Below are positions 19,137-27,999 of a stretch of 64,000 nucleotides of DNA, in pieces. Position 1 is the stretch's first letter, and every line of letters starts with the position of its first letter. The position numbers were made by a program, and so were the translations under genes. This DNA comes from CALNXN01 sp942490645 (GTDB taxonomy: Bacteria; Pseudomonadota; Alphaproteobacteria; Rhodobacterales; Rhodobacteraceae), in the NCBI GenBank assembly GCA_942490645.1, contig CALNXN010000005.1:372001-436000 (forward strand), read 5' to 3'. The notes beneath the pieces were generated by a model. That model had not been told where the DNA came from. It was given only the letters and a program-made list of their open reading frames with translations, and made no database searches.

Positions 19137-19207
19137 TGGCCAATCACTCCGGTCAGAACAGGGTTCGTCGGGTGATACCTTGGAAGTTGGGCGAAAATTC
19201 GGCGGGT

Positions 19208-19387
19208 TCAGACTTTGCCTTCGAAATCCTTGTGGATGTATTTGCAGTCACAATATCCGCATTCGACCCAGCCGGTATCTTTGGGAATTTGAAGCCAGAC
19301 ACGCGGGTGCCCCAAAGCGCCTTCGCCACCGTCGCAGGCAATCCGGTAGGTGTCTACGATCTTGGTTTCCGGTGCATTCATGGTCAT
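19208..19387 (-). CDS. Small zinc-finger protein, NDUFS6-like (zf-CHCC)
   Basis: A 59-residue protein read on the minus strand: it begins MTMNAPETKIVDTYRIACDG and ends with a CxxC-type cluster GWVECGYCDCKYIHK. The Cys/His pattern (Cys in IACDGG, His in LGHPRVWL, then CGYC) matches the CHCC zinc finger of mitochondrial complex I subunit NDUFS6. In Paracoccus an orthologue is an accessory subunit of NADH dehydrogenase, so the same role is likely here, although the nuo operon is not in this window. The start at 19387 has AAGGA 7 bases upstream; a second ATG lies two codons in. Below the usual gene-length cutoff, hence easily missed. Confidence 0.85.
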   Translation of the reverse strand: MTMNAPETKIVDTYRIACDGGEGALGHPRVWLQIPKDTGWVECGYCDCKYIHKDFEGKV

Positions 19388-19449
19388 GGGGGCATCCTTC
19401 TGTCGATGCCTGTGTTATGACCAATCCCGTCCGCGGCGGCAAGGCCGTA

Positions 19450-19914
19450 TCAGGCGCGGTCGATGCGGGCCTGATAGCAGTTGTTGCGTGCAGACCGTAC
19501 GTGGATAAACGCGACCTTCGAGTTGGCGAATATGGCCGATACCTTTTCGTTGATCTTGGCACGGTCCACGACCTCGCCGGTGCCGTATACGATCCGCTCG
19601 TCCGCTGAATAGCCTTTGATAAGGTAGTCGGGCGATGTGGTCAGAATATAAGGCACGTCGGTCCCGGGATCACGCGTGCAGGGATCTGCGCAGACGAATA
19701 TCGGTCCGGTTTCTGCGTAAGCGTGCAGCGCGTCAAAAGGGCGGTGTGCAAGAACCAGCATGGCGGCGCCCTTGGGAATGTCTTGCAGGCAGTGGCGGCA
19801 GGGATTGCCGTCTCCGTCCGAGGTGTGGCGCTCGGGCGATGCACCGTAGGCATCGGGCGCACCTGCTTGCCATGCGTGAACCAGGGCGGTTGGTAAGGCT
19901 GTGTATCTGTGCAT
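19450..19914 (-). CDS. DUF1203 domain-containing protein
   Basis: A 154-residue protein with the complete DUF1203 pattern: PCRHCLQDIPKGAAMLVLAHRPF in the first half, ETGPIFVCADPC (about residues 68-79), YLIKGYSADERIVYGTGEVVD and the diagnostic C-terminus VAFIHVRSARNNCYQARIDRA. Function unknown; the conserved cysteines and histidines could bind metal. The start at 19914 has a strong AAGGAGAG site 6 bases upstream. Divergent from dnaE2. Confidence 0.9.
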   Translation of the reverse strand: MHRYTALPTALVHAWQAGAPDAYGASPERHTSDGDGNPCRHCLQDIPKGAAMLVLAHRPFDALHAYAETGPIFVCADPCTRDPGTDVPYILTTSPDYLIKGYSADERIVYGTGEVVDRAKINEKVSAIFANSKVAFIHVRSARNNCYQARIDRA

Positions 19915-20002
19915 GTCATCTCTCCTTTTTCGCTGAGTGGTACGCAATTCGAGCGCCGCGAACGACCCGAAACCTGCGGATTGAGAAAAGGACTCCAAAA
20001 CG

Positions 20003-20017
20003 GAACAAAAGGTGAAT
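20003..20017 (+). promoter_or_regulatory. SOS-like box (GAAC-N7-GAAT) upstream of dnaE2
   Basis: GAAC at 20003-20006, a 7-base spacer and GAAT at 20014-20017, 16 bases before the dnaE2 start. Alphaproteobacterial LexA recognises the direct repeat GTTC/GAAC-N7-GTTC/GAAC; this site deviates in one base. Confidence 0.6.
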
Positions 20018-20033
20018 ATACTGATCCTCTGCC

Positions 20034-23027
20034 ATGTTTACAGAGCTGTCGATCACATCCAATTTCTCGTTCCTCAAGGGTGCTTCTCATCCCGAGGAAT
20101 ACGTTCAGCGTGCCGCCGCGCTGGGGATGGATGCACTTGCGATTGCGGATGAAAATTCCGTGGCGGGCATCGTGCGCGCGCATACGCAGGCCCGCGAAGT
20201 GGCGCGCAAGGTCCAAGAGCGCCGAGCTTGGGATGCAGAGCATGGCCTGATCGGGCCAGCCGCACCTGAAGGCGCTGAGACGGCCCCTTCCTTTCCGGTC
20301 TATGTGGCGCCACGGCTCATCCCGGCGGCACGGCTGGTCTTTTCGGACGCCTGTGCCATCACGGCCTTGCCGGAGGCGCGGGCAGGGTGGGGAGCGCTCT
20401 GCCGGGTGATCTCGGGCGGGCGGCTCAGGGCCGACAAGGGCAGTTGTGATCTGAGCCTTGCGCATCTGGAGGAGCGAGGCGAGGCGATGCAGCTGATCCT
20501 CTGGCCAGAGGCGATGCCGGTGCAGCCCGGCGCGGGCGGATGGGTGCAAACAGCGCGCAGGTTGTCGCGCCGCTTTGCAGGCAAACTCCACATCGGTTTG
20601 GCCCCGCACTATGACGGGCGTGACCCTGAACGTTTTGCGGATCTCACTGCGCAGGCGGCTGCTCTTGGCCTGCCCACTGTCGCAAGCGCCGCACCGTTGA
20701 TGCATCACGGCGCGCGGCGCAGGTTGGCGGATGTTGTCACCGCCATCCGTCTGGGTCGCCGGGTGGATGATCTGGGTCGCGATGCCCTGCCCAATTCCGA
20801 GGCGCGCATGCGATCCGAGGCGGAGATGCGCCTGATTTTCGAAGGTTTCGAAGATGCGGTGGATCGCGCGCAGGCCCTGGCGCAATCGCTCCGCTTTTCG
20901 CTCGATGAGCTGCGCTATGAATATCCGCGCGAGGGCACCGAACATGAAACGCCATCTCAGCGGCTGAGCCGTCTGGCCTATGAAGGGCTCGACTGGCGTT
21001 ACCCTGCGGGTGCGTCCGACAAGGTGCATCGCCTGCTGGAGCATGAGCTGACCCTGATCGCCAAGCTGCGGTATGAGCCCTACTTCCTGACCGTGCGCGA
21101 TATCGTGGCCTTTGCCCGGTCGCGCGATATTCTGTGTCAGGGGCGCGGGTCGGCGGCCAATTCGGTGGTGTGCTATTGCCTTGGCATAACCTCCGTCAGC
21201 CCCGAGATCGGAACGATGGTGTTTGAACGCTTTGTCTCGGAGGCGCGGGACGAGCCCCCCGACATTGATGTGGATTTCGAACATGAGCGCCGCGAAGAGG
21301 TGATCCAACACATCTATGAGACCTATGGCCGGCACCGTGCGGGCCTATGCGCCACAGTCGTGCATTATCGCGGCAAACGCGCCATCCGAGAGGTGGGCCG
21401 TGCAATGGGCCTGACCGAAGATACGATTTCCGCACTGTCCTCGCAGCTTTGGGGGTTTTTCTCGACCCGTGGAATTGAGGCCGAGCGGATGGCCGAAATT
21501 GGCCTTGATCCGCGCGACAAGCGGCTGCAACAGACCCTCGCGCTGGTCTATGAGATCAACGGTTTTCCCCGCCACCTGAGCCAACATGTCGGCGGGTTCA
21601 TCATCACCGAAGGGCGGCTCGACGAGTTGGTCCCCATCGAAAACGCCACGATGGAGGGGCGCACGGTCATTTGCTGGGACAAGGATGATATCGACACGCT
21701 GGGCATCCTAAAGGTCGATGTGTTGAGCCTTGGCATGTTGTCGTGCATCCGCAAGGCCTTTGATCTGCTCAAGGTGCATCACAGGATCAGTCACACCTTG
21801 GCCACGCTGCCGCCCGAAGACCCTGCGGTTTATGACATGCTGTGCGAGGCGGACAGCATCGGGGTGTTTCAGGTCGAAAGCCGGGCGCAGATGAACTTTT
21901 TGCCGCGCATGCGCCCGCGCTGCTTTTATGATCTGGTGATCGAGGTGGCGATCATCCGGCCCGGTCCCATTCAGGGGGACATGGTCCACCCCTACATCCG
22001 GCGGCGCAATGGCGAAGAAGAGGTCAGCTTTCCCTCTGACGAACTGGGGGCCGTGCTGGGCAAAACGCTGGGGGTGCCGCTCTTTCAAGAGCAGGCCATG
22101 CAAATCGCGATTGTGGGCGCGGGCTTTACCCCCGACCAGGCGGATCGCTTGCGTCGGTCACTGGCCACGTTCAAAAAGCACGGCAATGTCAGCGAATTCC
22201 GCTCGCTGTTTCTGCGCGGGATGAAGCGTAACGGCTATGATCAGGAGTTTGCCGAGCGCTGTTTCAGTCAGATCGAGGGCTTTGGCTCTTACGGGTTCCC
22301 CGAAAGCCATGCGGCCAGCTTTGCGCTGCTGGTTTACGCCAGCGCGTGGATCAAGTGCCACCACCCCGGTATCTTTGCCTGTGCACTGCTGAATTCCCAG
22401 CCGATGGGGTTTTATGCGCCTGCTCAGATCGTACGCGATGCCCGTGAACATGGGGTCGAGGTGCGCCCGATCTGCATCAATGCGAGTTTTTGGGACAATG
22501 TGATGGAGCCCGACGGGCAGGGGGGCCTGGCGCTGCGTCTGGGGTTTCGCCAGATCAAGGGGCTGGCAGAGGAAGACGCCACCTGGCTGACGGCGGCGCG
22601 TGGCAACGGGTACCGATCTGTGCGCGATGTGTGGCGGCGTGCGGGGTTGGCGCCCGCGATGGTGGAGCGGTTGGCCGAAGCGGATGTGTTCAACGCGTTG
22701 CAGATCAACCGCCGCGCGGCACTATGGGAAGCCAAGGCACTGGCACCGGGCCCGGTTTTACCGCTTTTTGCGGGCGACATTGATGGCGAGGCGATTGATG
22801 AACCAACGGCCTACCTGCCTCAGATGACGTTGGGCGAGGAGGTGGTTGAGGATTATGTGGCCATGCGGCTGACGTTAAAGGCACATCCGCTGGCTCTTTT
22901 GCGGCCCCTTTTGACGCCGCGACAGGAGAACGTGCCAAAAGAGCTTGATGCCTCCGGCGGAGGTATTTTGGACCATTTGGAAAGCCCAGAAGGGAAAGAG
23001 GTTCAACATGGGCAGTCTTCGGGTTAG
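20034..23027 (+). CDS. dnaE2: Error-prone DNA polymerase DnaE2, C-terminally shortened
   Basis: A 997-residue family C polymerase of the damage-induced DnaE2/ImuC type. The PHP domain starts MFTELSITSNFSFLKGASHPEEY; the catalytic region shows GRGSAANSVVCYCLGI (about residues 371-386), PPDIDVDFEHERREEV (about 407) and QHVGGFIITEGRLDELVPIEN. The match is continuous up to VAMRLTLKAHPLALLRPLLTP (about 942-962), where family members normally continue into an OB-fold domain of roughly 80-120 residues. Here the frame instead runs into a dispersed repeat and stops after an unrelated tail, so the OB domain is missing. DnaE2 works with ImuB in SOS translesion synthesis; imuB lies 26 kb away. An SOS-like box precedes the gene. 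Whether the shortened enzyme is active is unclear. Confidence 0.9.
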   Translation: MFTELSITSNFSFLKGASHPEEYVQRAAALGMDALAIADENSVAGIVRAHTQAREVARKVQERRAWDAEHGLIGPAAPEGAETAPSFPVYVAPRLIPAARLVFSDACAITALPEARAGWGALCRVISGGRLRADKGSCDLSLAHLEERGEAMQLILWPEAMPVQPGAGGWVQTARRLSRRFAGKLHIGLAPHYDGRDPERFADLTAQAAALGLPTVASAAPLMHHGARRRLADVVTAIRLGRRVDDLGRDALPNSEARMRSEAEMRLIFEGFEDAVDRAQALAQSLRFSLDELRYEYPREGTEHETPSQRLSRLAYEGLDWRYPAGASDKVHRLLEHELTLIAKLRYEPYFLTVRDIVAFARSRDILCQGRGSAANSVVCYCLGITSVSPEIGTMVFERFVSEARDEPPDIDVDFEHERREEVIQHIYETYGRHRAGLCATVVHYRGKRAIREVGRAMGLTEDTISALSSQLWGFFSTRGIEAERMAEIGLDPRDKRLQQTLALVYEINGFPRHLSQHVGGFIITEGRLDELVPIENATMEGRTVICWDKDDIDTLGILKVDVLSLGMLSCIRKAFDLLKVHHRISHTLATLPPEDPAVYDMLCEADSIGVFQVESRAQMNFLPRMRPRCFYDLVIEVAIIRPGPIQGDMVHPYIRRRNGEEEVSFPSDELGAVLGKTLGVPLFQEQAMQIAIVGAGFTPDQADRLRRSLATFKKHGNVSEFRSLFLRGMKRNGYDQEFAERCFSQIEGFGSYGFPESHAASFALLVYASAWIKCHHPGIFACALLNSQPMGFYAPAQIVRDAREHGVEVRPICINASFWDNVMEPDGQGGLALRLGFRQIKGLAEEDATWLTAARGNGYRSVRDVWRRAGLAPAMVERLAEADVFNALQINRRAALWEAKALAPGPVLPLFAGDIDGEAIDEPTAYLPQMTLGEEVVEDYVAMRLTLKAHPLALLRPLLTPRQENVPKELDASGGGILDHLESPEGKEVQHGQSSG
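22951..22990 (+). repeat. Dispersed repeat, copy 2, inside the dnaE2 3' end
   Basis: Palindrome CCTCCG-G-CGGAGG (22951-22963) followed by tattttggaccatttggaaagc, the same layout as the other copies in this window. It encodes the aberrant C-terminal tail of DnaE2, which suggests that the original 3' end of the gene was lost here. Confidence 0.5.
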
Positions 23028-23060
23028 AAGGCGGCCAAGACCGGCCTACGGAGAGAGCAG

Positions 23061-24578
23061 ATGAGCGCGCCGAAACCAGTTGTGTTGTGTATCCTTGATG
23101 GATGGGGACTGAGCGATCAGCGCGCAGGGAACGCACCCCTGTTGGCACATACGCCTACGATGGATCGGATCATGGCAACCTGCCCCAACGCCACGCTGAT
23201 CACTCATGGACCGGATGTGGGGTTGCCCAGCGGCCAAATGGGCAATTCCGAAGTGGGACACACCAACATAGGTGCGGGCCGGGTCGTGGCGATGGACCTG
23301 GGTCAGATTGATCTGGCCATTGAGGACGGATCGTTTTCTGAAAACCCGCAACTTCGGGCGTTCATCGACGCACTTCGGCGCACAGGTGGTACGGCGCATC
23401 TGATGGGTGTTGTGTCGGATGGGGGCGTGCATGGGCACGTCAGCCATTTGATTGCAGCCGCGCGGGCTTGTGATGCGGCGGGCATTGGTGTGGTGATCCA
23501 TGCGCTGACCGACGGACGCGATGTTGCACCAAGCTCCGCTTTTGGGTTTGTCTCGGACCTGTTGGACCAACTGCCGAAATCCGTACGGATCGCGACGGTC
23601 TCAGGGCGCTATTACGCCATGGACCGGGACACACGGTGGGATCGCGTTGCGCGCGCCTATCAGGCGATAATCAGTGGCGTAGGAGAGAGTGCACCAGACG
23701 CTTTGGCCGCAGTACAGGCCGCATATGATCGCGGCGAGACCGATGAGTTCATCGCGCCGACAGTGGTTGGTGATTATCGCGGCGCGCAAGATGGCGATGG
23801 ATTCTTTTGCCTCAATTTCCGATCCGATCGTGCACGTGAAATAATGGCTGCCATCGGTGCGCCGGAGTTTGGTGCGTTCGATACAGGAACACGCCCGGAC
23901 TGGGCGGCATTGATGGGCATGGCACCGTATTCGCAAGAACACGAAGCATATATGACCACAATGTACGCAAAGCCTGACATCACAAACACATTGGGTGATT
24001 GGGTGGCGCAACATGGATTGCGTCAGTTTCGTGTGGCCGAGACAGAGAAATACCCACACGTCACCTTCTTTTTGAACGGGGGCGCAGAGGTGCCATTTTC
24101 GGGGGAGGATCGCACGATGCCGAATTCCCCGAACGTGGCGACTTACGACATGCAGCCCGAGATGTCGGCCGCAGAAGTAACCGAAAAACTGGTTGCCGCC
24201 ATTCGTGATCGCTATGATCTGATCGTTGTAAACTATGCAAACCCGGACATGGTTGGGCACACGGGCGATCTGCAGGCGGCGATTGCGGCCTGCGAAGCGG
24301 TCGATCAGGGGCTGGCGCAGGTTTGTGACGCTTTGAATGACGTAGGCGGCGCGATGATCGTCACGGCGGATCATGGTAACTGTGACATGATGATCGACCC
24401 CGAAACTGGCGGGCCGCACACTGCCCATACGCTCAACCCAGTACCGGTTGCCGTGGTTGGCGCATCTCAAGGCGCGCAAATGAAACCCGGTCGACTGGCG
24501 GATCTTGCGCCAACGATTTTGCACCTTATGGGTCTACCTGTGCCGCAGGAAATGACTGGGAAATGCTTGCTGTCATGA
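23061..24578 (+). CDS. gpmI: 2,3-bisphosphoglycerate-independent phosphoglycerate mutase
   Basis: A 505-residue alkaline-phosphatase-superfamily enzyme that interconverts 3- and 2-phosphoglycerate in glycolysis/gluconeogenesis. Metal-binding Asp13 lies in LCILDGWG, catalytic Ser63 in QMGNSEVGHTNIGAGR, the substrate-binding HALTDGRDVAP at about residue 152, and late metal ligands in NYANPDMVGHTG and TADHGNCDMM. Full length. GGAGAG lies upstream of the ATG. First gene of a gpmI-envC-ctpA operon; the stop overlaps the next start as ATGA. Confidence 0.97.
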   Translation: MSAPKPVVLCILDGWGLSDQRAGNAPLLAHTPTMDRIMATCPNATLITHGPDVGLPSGQMGNSEVGHTNIGAGRVVAMDLGQIDLAIEDGSFSENPQLRAFIDALRRTGGTAHLMGVVSDGGVHGHVSHLIAAARACDAAGIGVVIHALTDGRDVAPSSAFGFVSDLLDQLPKSVRIATVSGRYYAMDRDTRWDRVARAYQAIISGVGESAPDALAAVQAAYDRGETDEFIAPTVVGDYRGAQDGDGFFCLNFRSDRAREIMAAIGAPEFGAFDTGTRPDWAALMGMAPYSQEHEAYMTTMYAKPDITNTLGDWVAQHGLRQFRVAETEKYPHVTFFLNGGAEVPFSGEDRTMPNSPNVATYDMQPEMSAAEVTEKLVAAIRDRYDLIVVNYANPDMVGHTGDLQAAIAACEAVDQGLAQVCDALNDVGGAMIVTADHGNCDMMIDPETGGPHTAHTLNPVPVAVVGASQGAQMKPGRLADLAPTILHLMGLPVPQEMTGKCLLS

Positions 24579-25702
24579 TCCGCGTTTTACTGTTTTGCTG
24601 TCTGTTTCCTTTTCCGCTGCTGGCACAGGACGATGCAGCAACACAAGCGCGCTCGGCCGCCGAAGCCTTGTCTGACGCATCGGTCCAATTGACGGAAGCT
24701 GAAAGCGCGCGGGACCGGGTACGTGCCCTTACACAGACCATTCAGGCGTTTGAGAAAGGCCTGAGTGCCATGCGTGACGGGCTGCGCCAAGTGGCTATTC
24801 AAGAGGCACGTTTAAGCGCAAGGCTATCAGCGCGTGACGAGGAAATCGCATCACTTCTGGCCGCACTACAAAACATCGGATCAAGCGAATCTCCGGTGGC
24901 ATTGCTGCATCCCAGCGGGCCGACGGGCACCGCGCGGGCGGGCATGCTTTTGGCAGAAGTTACCCCAGCGCTGAACGAGCAAGCCGCCAAGCTCCGGCGT
25001 GATCTGGAAGATGCGCAAGTGTTGCGGGCTCTGCAAACGGATGCTGCAGATCGGTTGCAACTGGGCCTCGAACAGGTGCAGGCGGCGCGCACCGCTTTGA
25101 ATCAGGCGATCGCAAACCGAACGGATTTGCCCCGACGCTTTACCAATGATCCGGTGCGCACCGCCATTCTGATCGCATCAAGCGAGACGCTGGACGGGTT
25201 TGCCAGTGGGTTGTCGCGACTGGCGGTCGATGAAACGGATGCGCCGGAACTGTCACTAAAAAACCGCAAAGGTGCCTTGCCCTTGCCGGCTCAGGGCGTC
25301 GTTCTGCGGCGAGCGGGCGAAGCGGATGCGGCTGGTATCGAGCGACCCGGCCTGATACTGGCCACGCGGCCACGTGCGATCCTGATCAGCCCATCGGCTG
25401 CGACGATCCGTTACACTGGACCGCTCCTTGATTTGGGGCAGGTCATAATTTTGGAGCCAGAAGCGGAGACGCTGTTCATCTTTGCCGGTCTTGATGTGGT
25501 ATATGGCCAAGCTGGACAGGTGCTTGACGAAGGCGCACCTTTGGGGCTGATGGGGGCCAAAGAAGCGATAAATGGATCAGAGCTTTCAACAGATGGTGAT
25601 GACACTGGCACTGACCGCACAGAAACGCTCTATATAGAAGTCAGACGGGAAAATATTCCTCAGGACCCAAGTGAATGGTTCCTAACCGATAAGGATGGAT
25701 GA
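24575..25702 (+). CDS. envC: EnvC-like murein hydrolase activator (degenerate M23/LytM)
   Basis: A 375-residue exported protein. A signal peptide (MIRVLLFCCLFPFPLLAQD) is followed by coiled-coil helices (about residues 25-180) and a C-terminal LytM-like domain (about 235-360). In that domain the metal ligands of active M23 peptidases are gone: the HxxxD and HxH positions read GEADAAGIERPG and LFIFAGLDVVYG. This is what defines EnvC/NlpD-type activators, which bind and switch on amidases such as AmiC rather than cutting murein themselves. The start at 24575 gives the ATGA overlap with gpmI; an upstream in-frame ATG at 24563 is less likely. Followed after 6 bases by ctpA. Confidence 0.9.
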   Translation: MIRVLLFCCLFPFPLLAQDDAATQARSAAEALSDASVQLTEAESARDRVRALTQTIQAFEKGLSAMRDGLRQVAIQEARLSARLSARDEEIASLLAALQNIGSSESPVALLHPSGPTGTARAGMLLAEVTPALNEQAAKLRRDLEDAQVLRALQTDAADRLQLGLEQVQAARTALNQAIANRTDLPRRFTNDPVRTAILIASSETLDGFASGLSRLAVDETDAPELSLKNRKGALPLPAQGVVLRRAGEADAAGIERPGLILATRPRAILISPSAATIRYTGPLLDLGQVIILEPEAETLFIFAGLDVVYGQAGQVLDEGAPLGLMGAKEAINGSELSTDGDDTGTDRTETLYIEVRRENIPQDPSEWFLTDKDG

Positions 25703-25708
25703 ATCAGA

Positions 25709-27046
25709 ATGAAAAAGTTTGTCATGGCGGCAGTTGGAGGCACGCTTGCGGGCGCACTGGTCACCACACAAATCGCGGGACCTTTGCTCGCACAGGAAGC
25801 CGCCAAAAACAGCAGCGTCTATGAACAGCTGGATCTGTTCGGCGACGTGTTCGAGCGTATTCGCGCACAATATGTGGAAGAGGTCGATCCAAGCGAGTTG
25901 ATCGAAGCAGCCATCAACGGCATGCTGATTTCGCTGGATCCGCACTCCAGTTACCTGTCGCCGCAAGACGCGGCACAGATGCGTATCCAAACGCGCGGCG
26001 AATTCGGCGGATTGGGTATTACGGTCACTCAGGAAGAGGGATTTGTGAAGGTCATCTCGCCGATGGACGGAACGCCTGCGGATGAGGCAGGCATTGAATC
26101 AGGCGATTTCATCACACATGTGGATGGTGAATCCGTCTTGGGTCTCAATCTGGATCAAGCGGTCGAAATGATGCGCGGGCCGGTCGGCTCGGAAATTATC
26201 ATCACGGTCGTACGCGAAGGCGAGGCTGAGCCTTTCGACGTGCCTTTGATCCGTGACACCATCAAACTCACAGCCGTGCGGAGCAGAACCGAAGGCGATT
26301 CCATTGTTCTGCGAGTGACCACGTTCAACGACCAAACCTATGCCAACCTAAAATCCGGGCTCGAAGAACAGATCGAGGCTGCGGGTGGCATGGACGCTGT
26401 AAACGGCATCATCATTGACCTGCGCAACAACCCCGGCGGTCTCTTGACCCAAGCGATCCGGGTGTCGGATGCGTTCCTGGAAAAAGGTGAAATCGTCAGT
26501 ACACGTGGCCGCGATGTACAAGACGGCGAGCGGTTCAACGCAACGCCCGGTGACTTGGCGCAGGGCAAACCGATCGTGGTCTTGATCAATGGCGGGTCAG
26601 CCTCTGCGTCTGAAATTGTCGCGGGCGCCTTGCAGGATCACCGTCGTGCCGTTGTTGTTGGCACCAAAAGCTTTGGCAAGGGATCGGTCCAAACCGTGAT
26701 GCCCCTGCGCAATGACGGTTCAATGCGGGTGACGACAGCGCGCTACTACACGCCTTCGGGTCGCTCGATCCAATCGCTGGGCGTCTCGCCAAACATCGTT
26801 GTCGATCAACCACGCCGCGATGCGACCGAGACCGAAGAAGAAGAGACAACAGCAGGTCGTCTGCGTTCAGAGGCCGATCTGCGCGGGAGCCTGAACAACG
26901 ACAGCCTTTCGGAAGATGAGATCAAGCAAATCGAAGCGGACCGCGCCAAGGCACGGGCTGCGGCGGAGTTGCGCGAAGAAGATTATCAGCTGGCCTATGC
27001 CATTGATATTCTGAAGGGTCTGTCTGCTCTCGGCCCAAGCGACTGA
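25709..27046 (+). CDS. ctpA: Carboxy-terminal processing peptidase (S41)
   Basis: A 445-residue periplasmic serine protease. An N-terminal signal/anchor helix (about residues 5-28) is followed by the family cap (YVEEVDPSELIEAAINGMLISLDPHSSYLS), a PDZ domain (about 90-170, GGLGITVTQEEGFVKVISP) and the S41 domain with LRNNPGGLL and the Ser-Lys dyad region (GGSASASEIVAGAL, about 294-307; GTKSFGKGSVQ, about 318-328). It trims periplasmic or envelope proteins; linkage with envC suggests control of murein hydrolases. Third gene of the operon, with a long inverted repeat after its stop. Confidence 0.96.
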   Translation: MKKFVMAAVGGTLAGALVTTQIAGPLLAQEAAKNSSVYEQLDLFGDVFERIRAQYVEEVDPSELIEAAINGMLISLDPHSSYLSPQDAAQMRIQTRGEFGGLGITVTQEEGFVKVISPMDGTPADEAGIESGDFITHVDGESVLGLNLDQAVEMMRGPVGSEIIITVVREGEAEPFDVPLIRDTIKLTAVRSRTEGDSIVLRVTTFNDQTYANLKSGLEEQIEAAGGMDAVNGIIIDLRNNPGGLLTQAIRVSDAFLEKGEIVSTRGRDVQDGERFNATPGDLAQGKPIVVLINGGSASASEIVAGALQDHRRAVVVGTKSFGKGSVQTVMPLRNDGSMRVTTARYYTPSGRSIQSLGVSPNIVVDQPRRDATETEEEETTAGRLRSEADLRGSLNNDSLSEDEIKQIEADRAKARAAAELREEDYQLAYAIDILKGLSALGPSD

Positions 27047-27059
27047 TACTATTGTCGAA

Positions 27060-27092
27060 ACGGTGCTCCGGCTAAATGCGTCGGAGCGCCGT
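27060..27092 (+). terminator. Inverted repeat after ctpA
   Basis: An 11-bp stem (acggtgctccg pairing with cggagcgccgt, one G-T pair) around an 11-base loop, 14 bases after the ctpA stop. There is no clear T run on either side, so it is a terminator or RNA-stability hairpin of moderate certainty. Confidence 0.45.
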
Positions 27093-27116
27093 TCCGCAGC
27101 CAGTTTCGGGTAGCCT

Positions 27117-27536
27117 GTGTATCCAATGCTGCAGATCTGGAAAACTGCGTCACAAGACCAGCTCCGGACTCCCTGGTTACAGCCGGATTTCGTGGAGGTC
27201 CCGGTTCATATTGAGCAGGCAGGCGGTGCGATTGAACCTTTCAAGAGAAACCTGAAGGTGTTGGAAATCGATCACTTGGTCGATATCGCCAAAGACGATT
27301 TTCTCCGAATCGATTGTCACAAAAGGTTTGATTTTGTCTTTTCTGATGCGATGCACGGTGTTTCGGAAATCAGAAAAAACATGCCCGTTCCTCGCGAACT
27401 GCTAAACCCCGGAGGCAATTTGCTGTGTGATGACATGGCAACTCCCGAAGAAAGAAACGCGATCGTGGATACAGCCAATTTTGAATTGCATTTCGTCGAC
27501 AGTCTTCTGTTCTACGGCAAGCTCACAGCAGAGTGA
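27117..27536 (+). CDS. Remnant of a class I SAM-dependent methyltransferase
   Basis: A 139-codon frame opening with GTG at 27117 (ATG alternative at 27126) two codons after a stop. The C-terminal 90 residues look like the second half of a Rossmann methyltransferase: KVLEIDHLVDIAKDDF, then RFDFVFSDAMHGVSEI and LLNPGGNLLCDDM. The N-terminal half with the glycine-rich SAM-binding motif I is missing and no clear ribosome-binding site is present. I therefore read it as a 5'-truncated remnant rather than an active enzyme. Composition is poorer in GC than its neighbours, which hints at foreign origin. Confidence 0.5.
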   Translation: MYPMLQIWKTASQDQLRTPWLQPDFVEVPVHIEQAGGAIEPFKRNLKVLEIDHLVDIAKDDFLRIDCHKRFDFVFSDAMHGVSEIRKNMPVPRELLNPGGNLLCDDMATPEERNAIVDTANFELHFVDSLLFYGKLTAE

Positions 27537-27616
27537 TCTGGCAAACTGCATCTTTGAAAGAAGCACGTGTTTGCAGGGCAGGGCACAGGGGCCCGCGCAC
27601 GTCACGGTTTCAGAGT

Positions 27617-27988
27617 TTACGCCGTCTCAAGACAATGCCGGCGAAACGCACGTTTGAGCATATCAAGCTCTGCGCGCAAAAGATCGACTTCAGCGCGGAG
27701 ATCATCACCCAACGCCTCCCCGGCGATTAAACTGACGCTGCCGAGTTTCTCGCCGCTTTCGGCATCGTTGATCAGGATGGTCTGAACCCCATCGGCGATC
27801 ACCTCAGTCGGGATAGGCACGCGCAACGTCCAGTCACCGTCTTTGGGGCCGGGGCTGACCGAGACATCCGGCAACGGTGTTTCCAGATGCGTGACCCTCA
27901 ACACAGGCGGCTTGCCCACTGCGCCGGTGATGATGCCCTGCCATATACCCTGCTTCATTCCGGTTTTCGTCAAGACAAGCTCGGTCAT
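27617..27988 (-). CDS. Hypothetical protein
   Basis: A 123-residue soluble protein: a beta-rich first part (PPVLRVTHLETPLPDVSVSPG, WTLRVPIPTEVIADGVQTILI) and a C-terminal amphipathic helix with heptad-like leucines (DDLRAEVDLLRAELDMLKRAF) suggesting oligomerisation. No known domain recognised. GGAGAG precedes the start, and it follows the DUF6478-like gene by 11 bases, so the two probably form an operon. Confidence 0.75.
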   Translation of the reverse strand: MTELVLTKTGMKQGIWQGIITGAVGKPPVLRVTHLETPLPDVSVSPGPKDGDWTLRVPIPTEVIADGVQTILINDAESGEKLGSVSLIAGEALGDDLRAEVDLLRAELDMLKRAFRRHCLETA

Positions 27989-27999
27989 CCTACGCTCTC

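Noticed and set aside
19641..21335. Long minus-strand open frame (564 codons) across DUF1203 and dnaE2
   Set aside because: It lies antisense to well-supported DUF1203 and dnaE2 coding sequence, has Cys/His/Arg-rich shadow composition and no recognisable domain.
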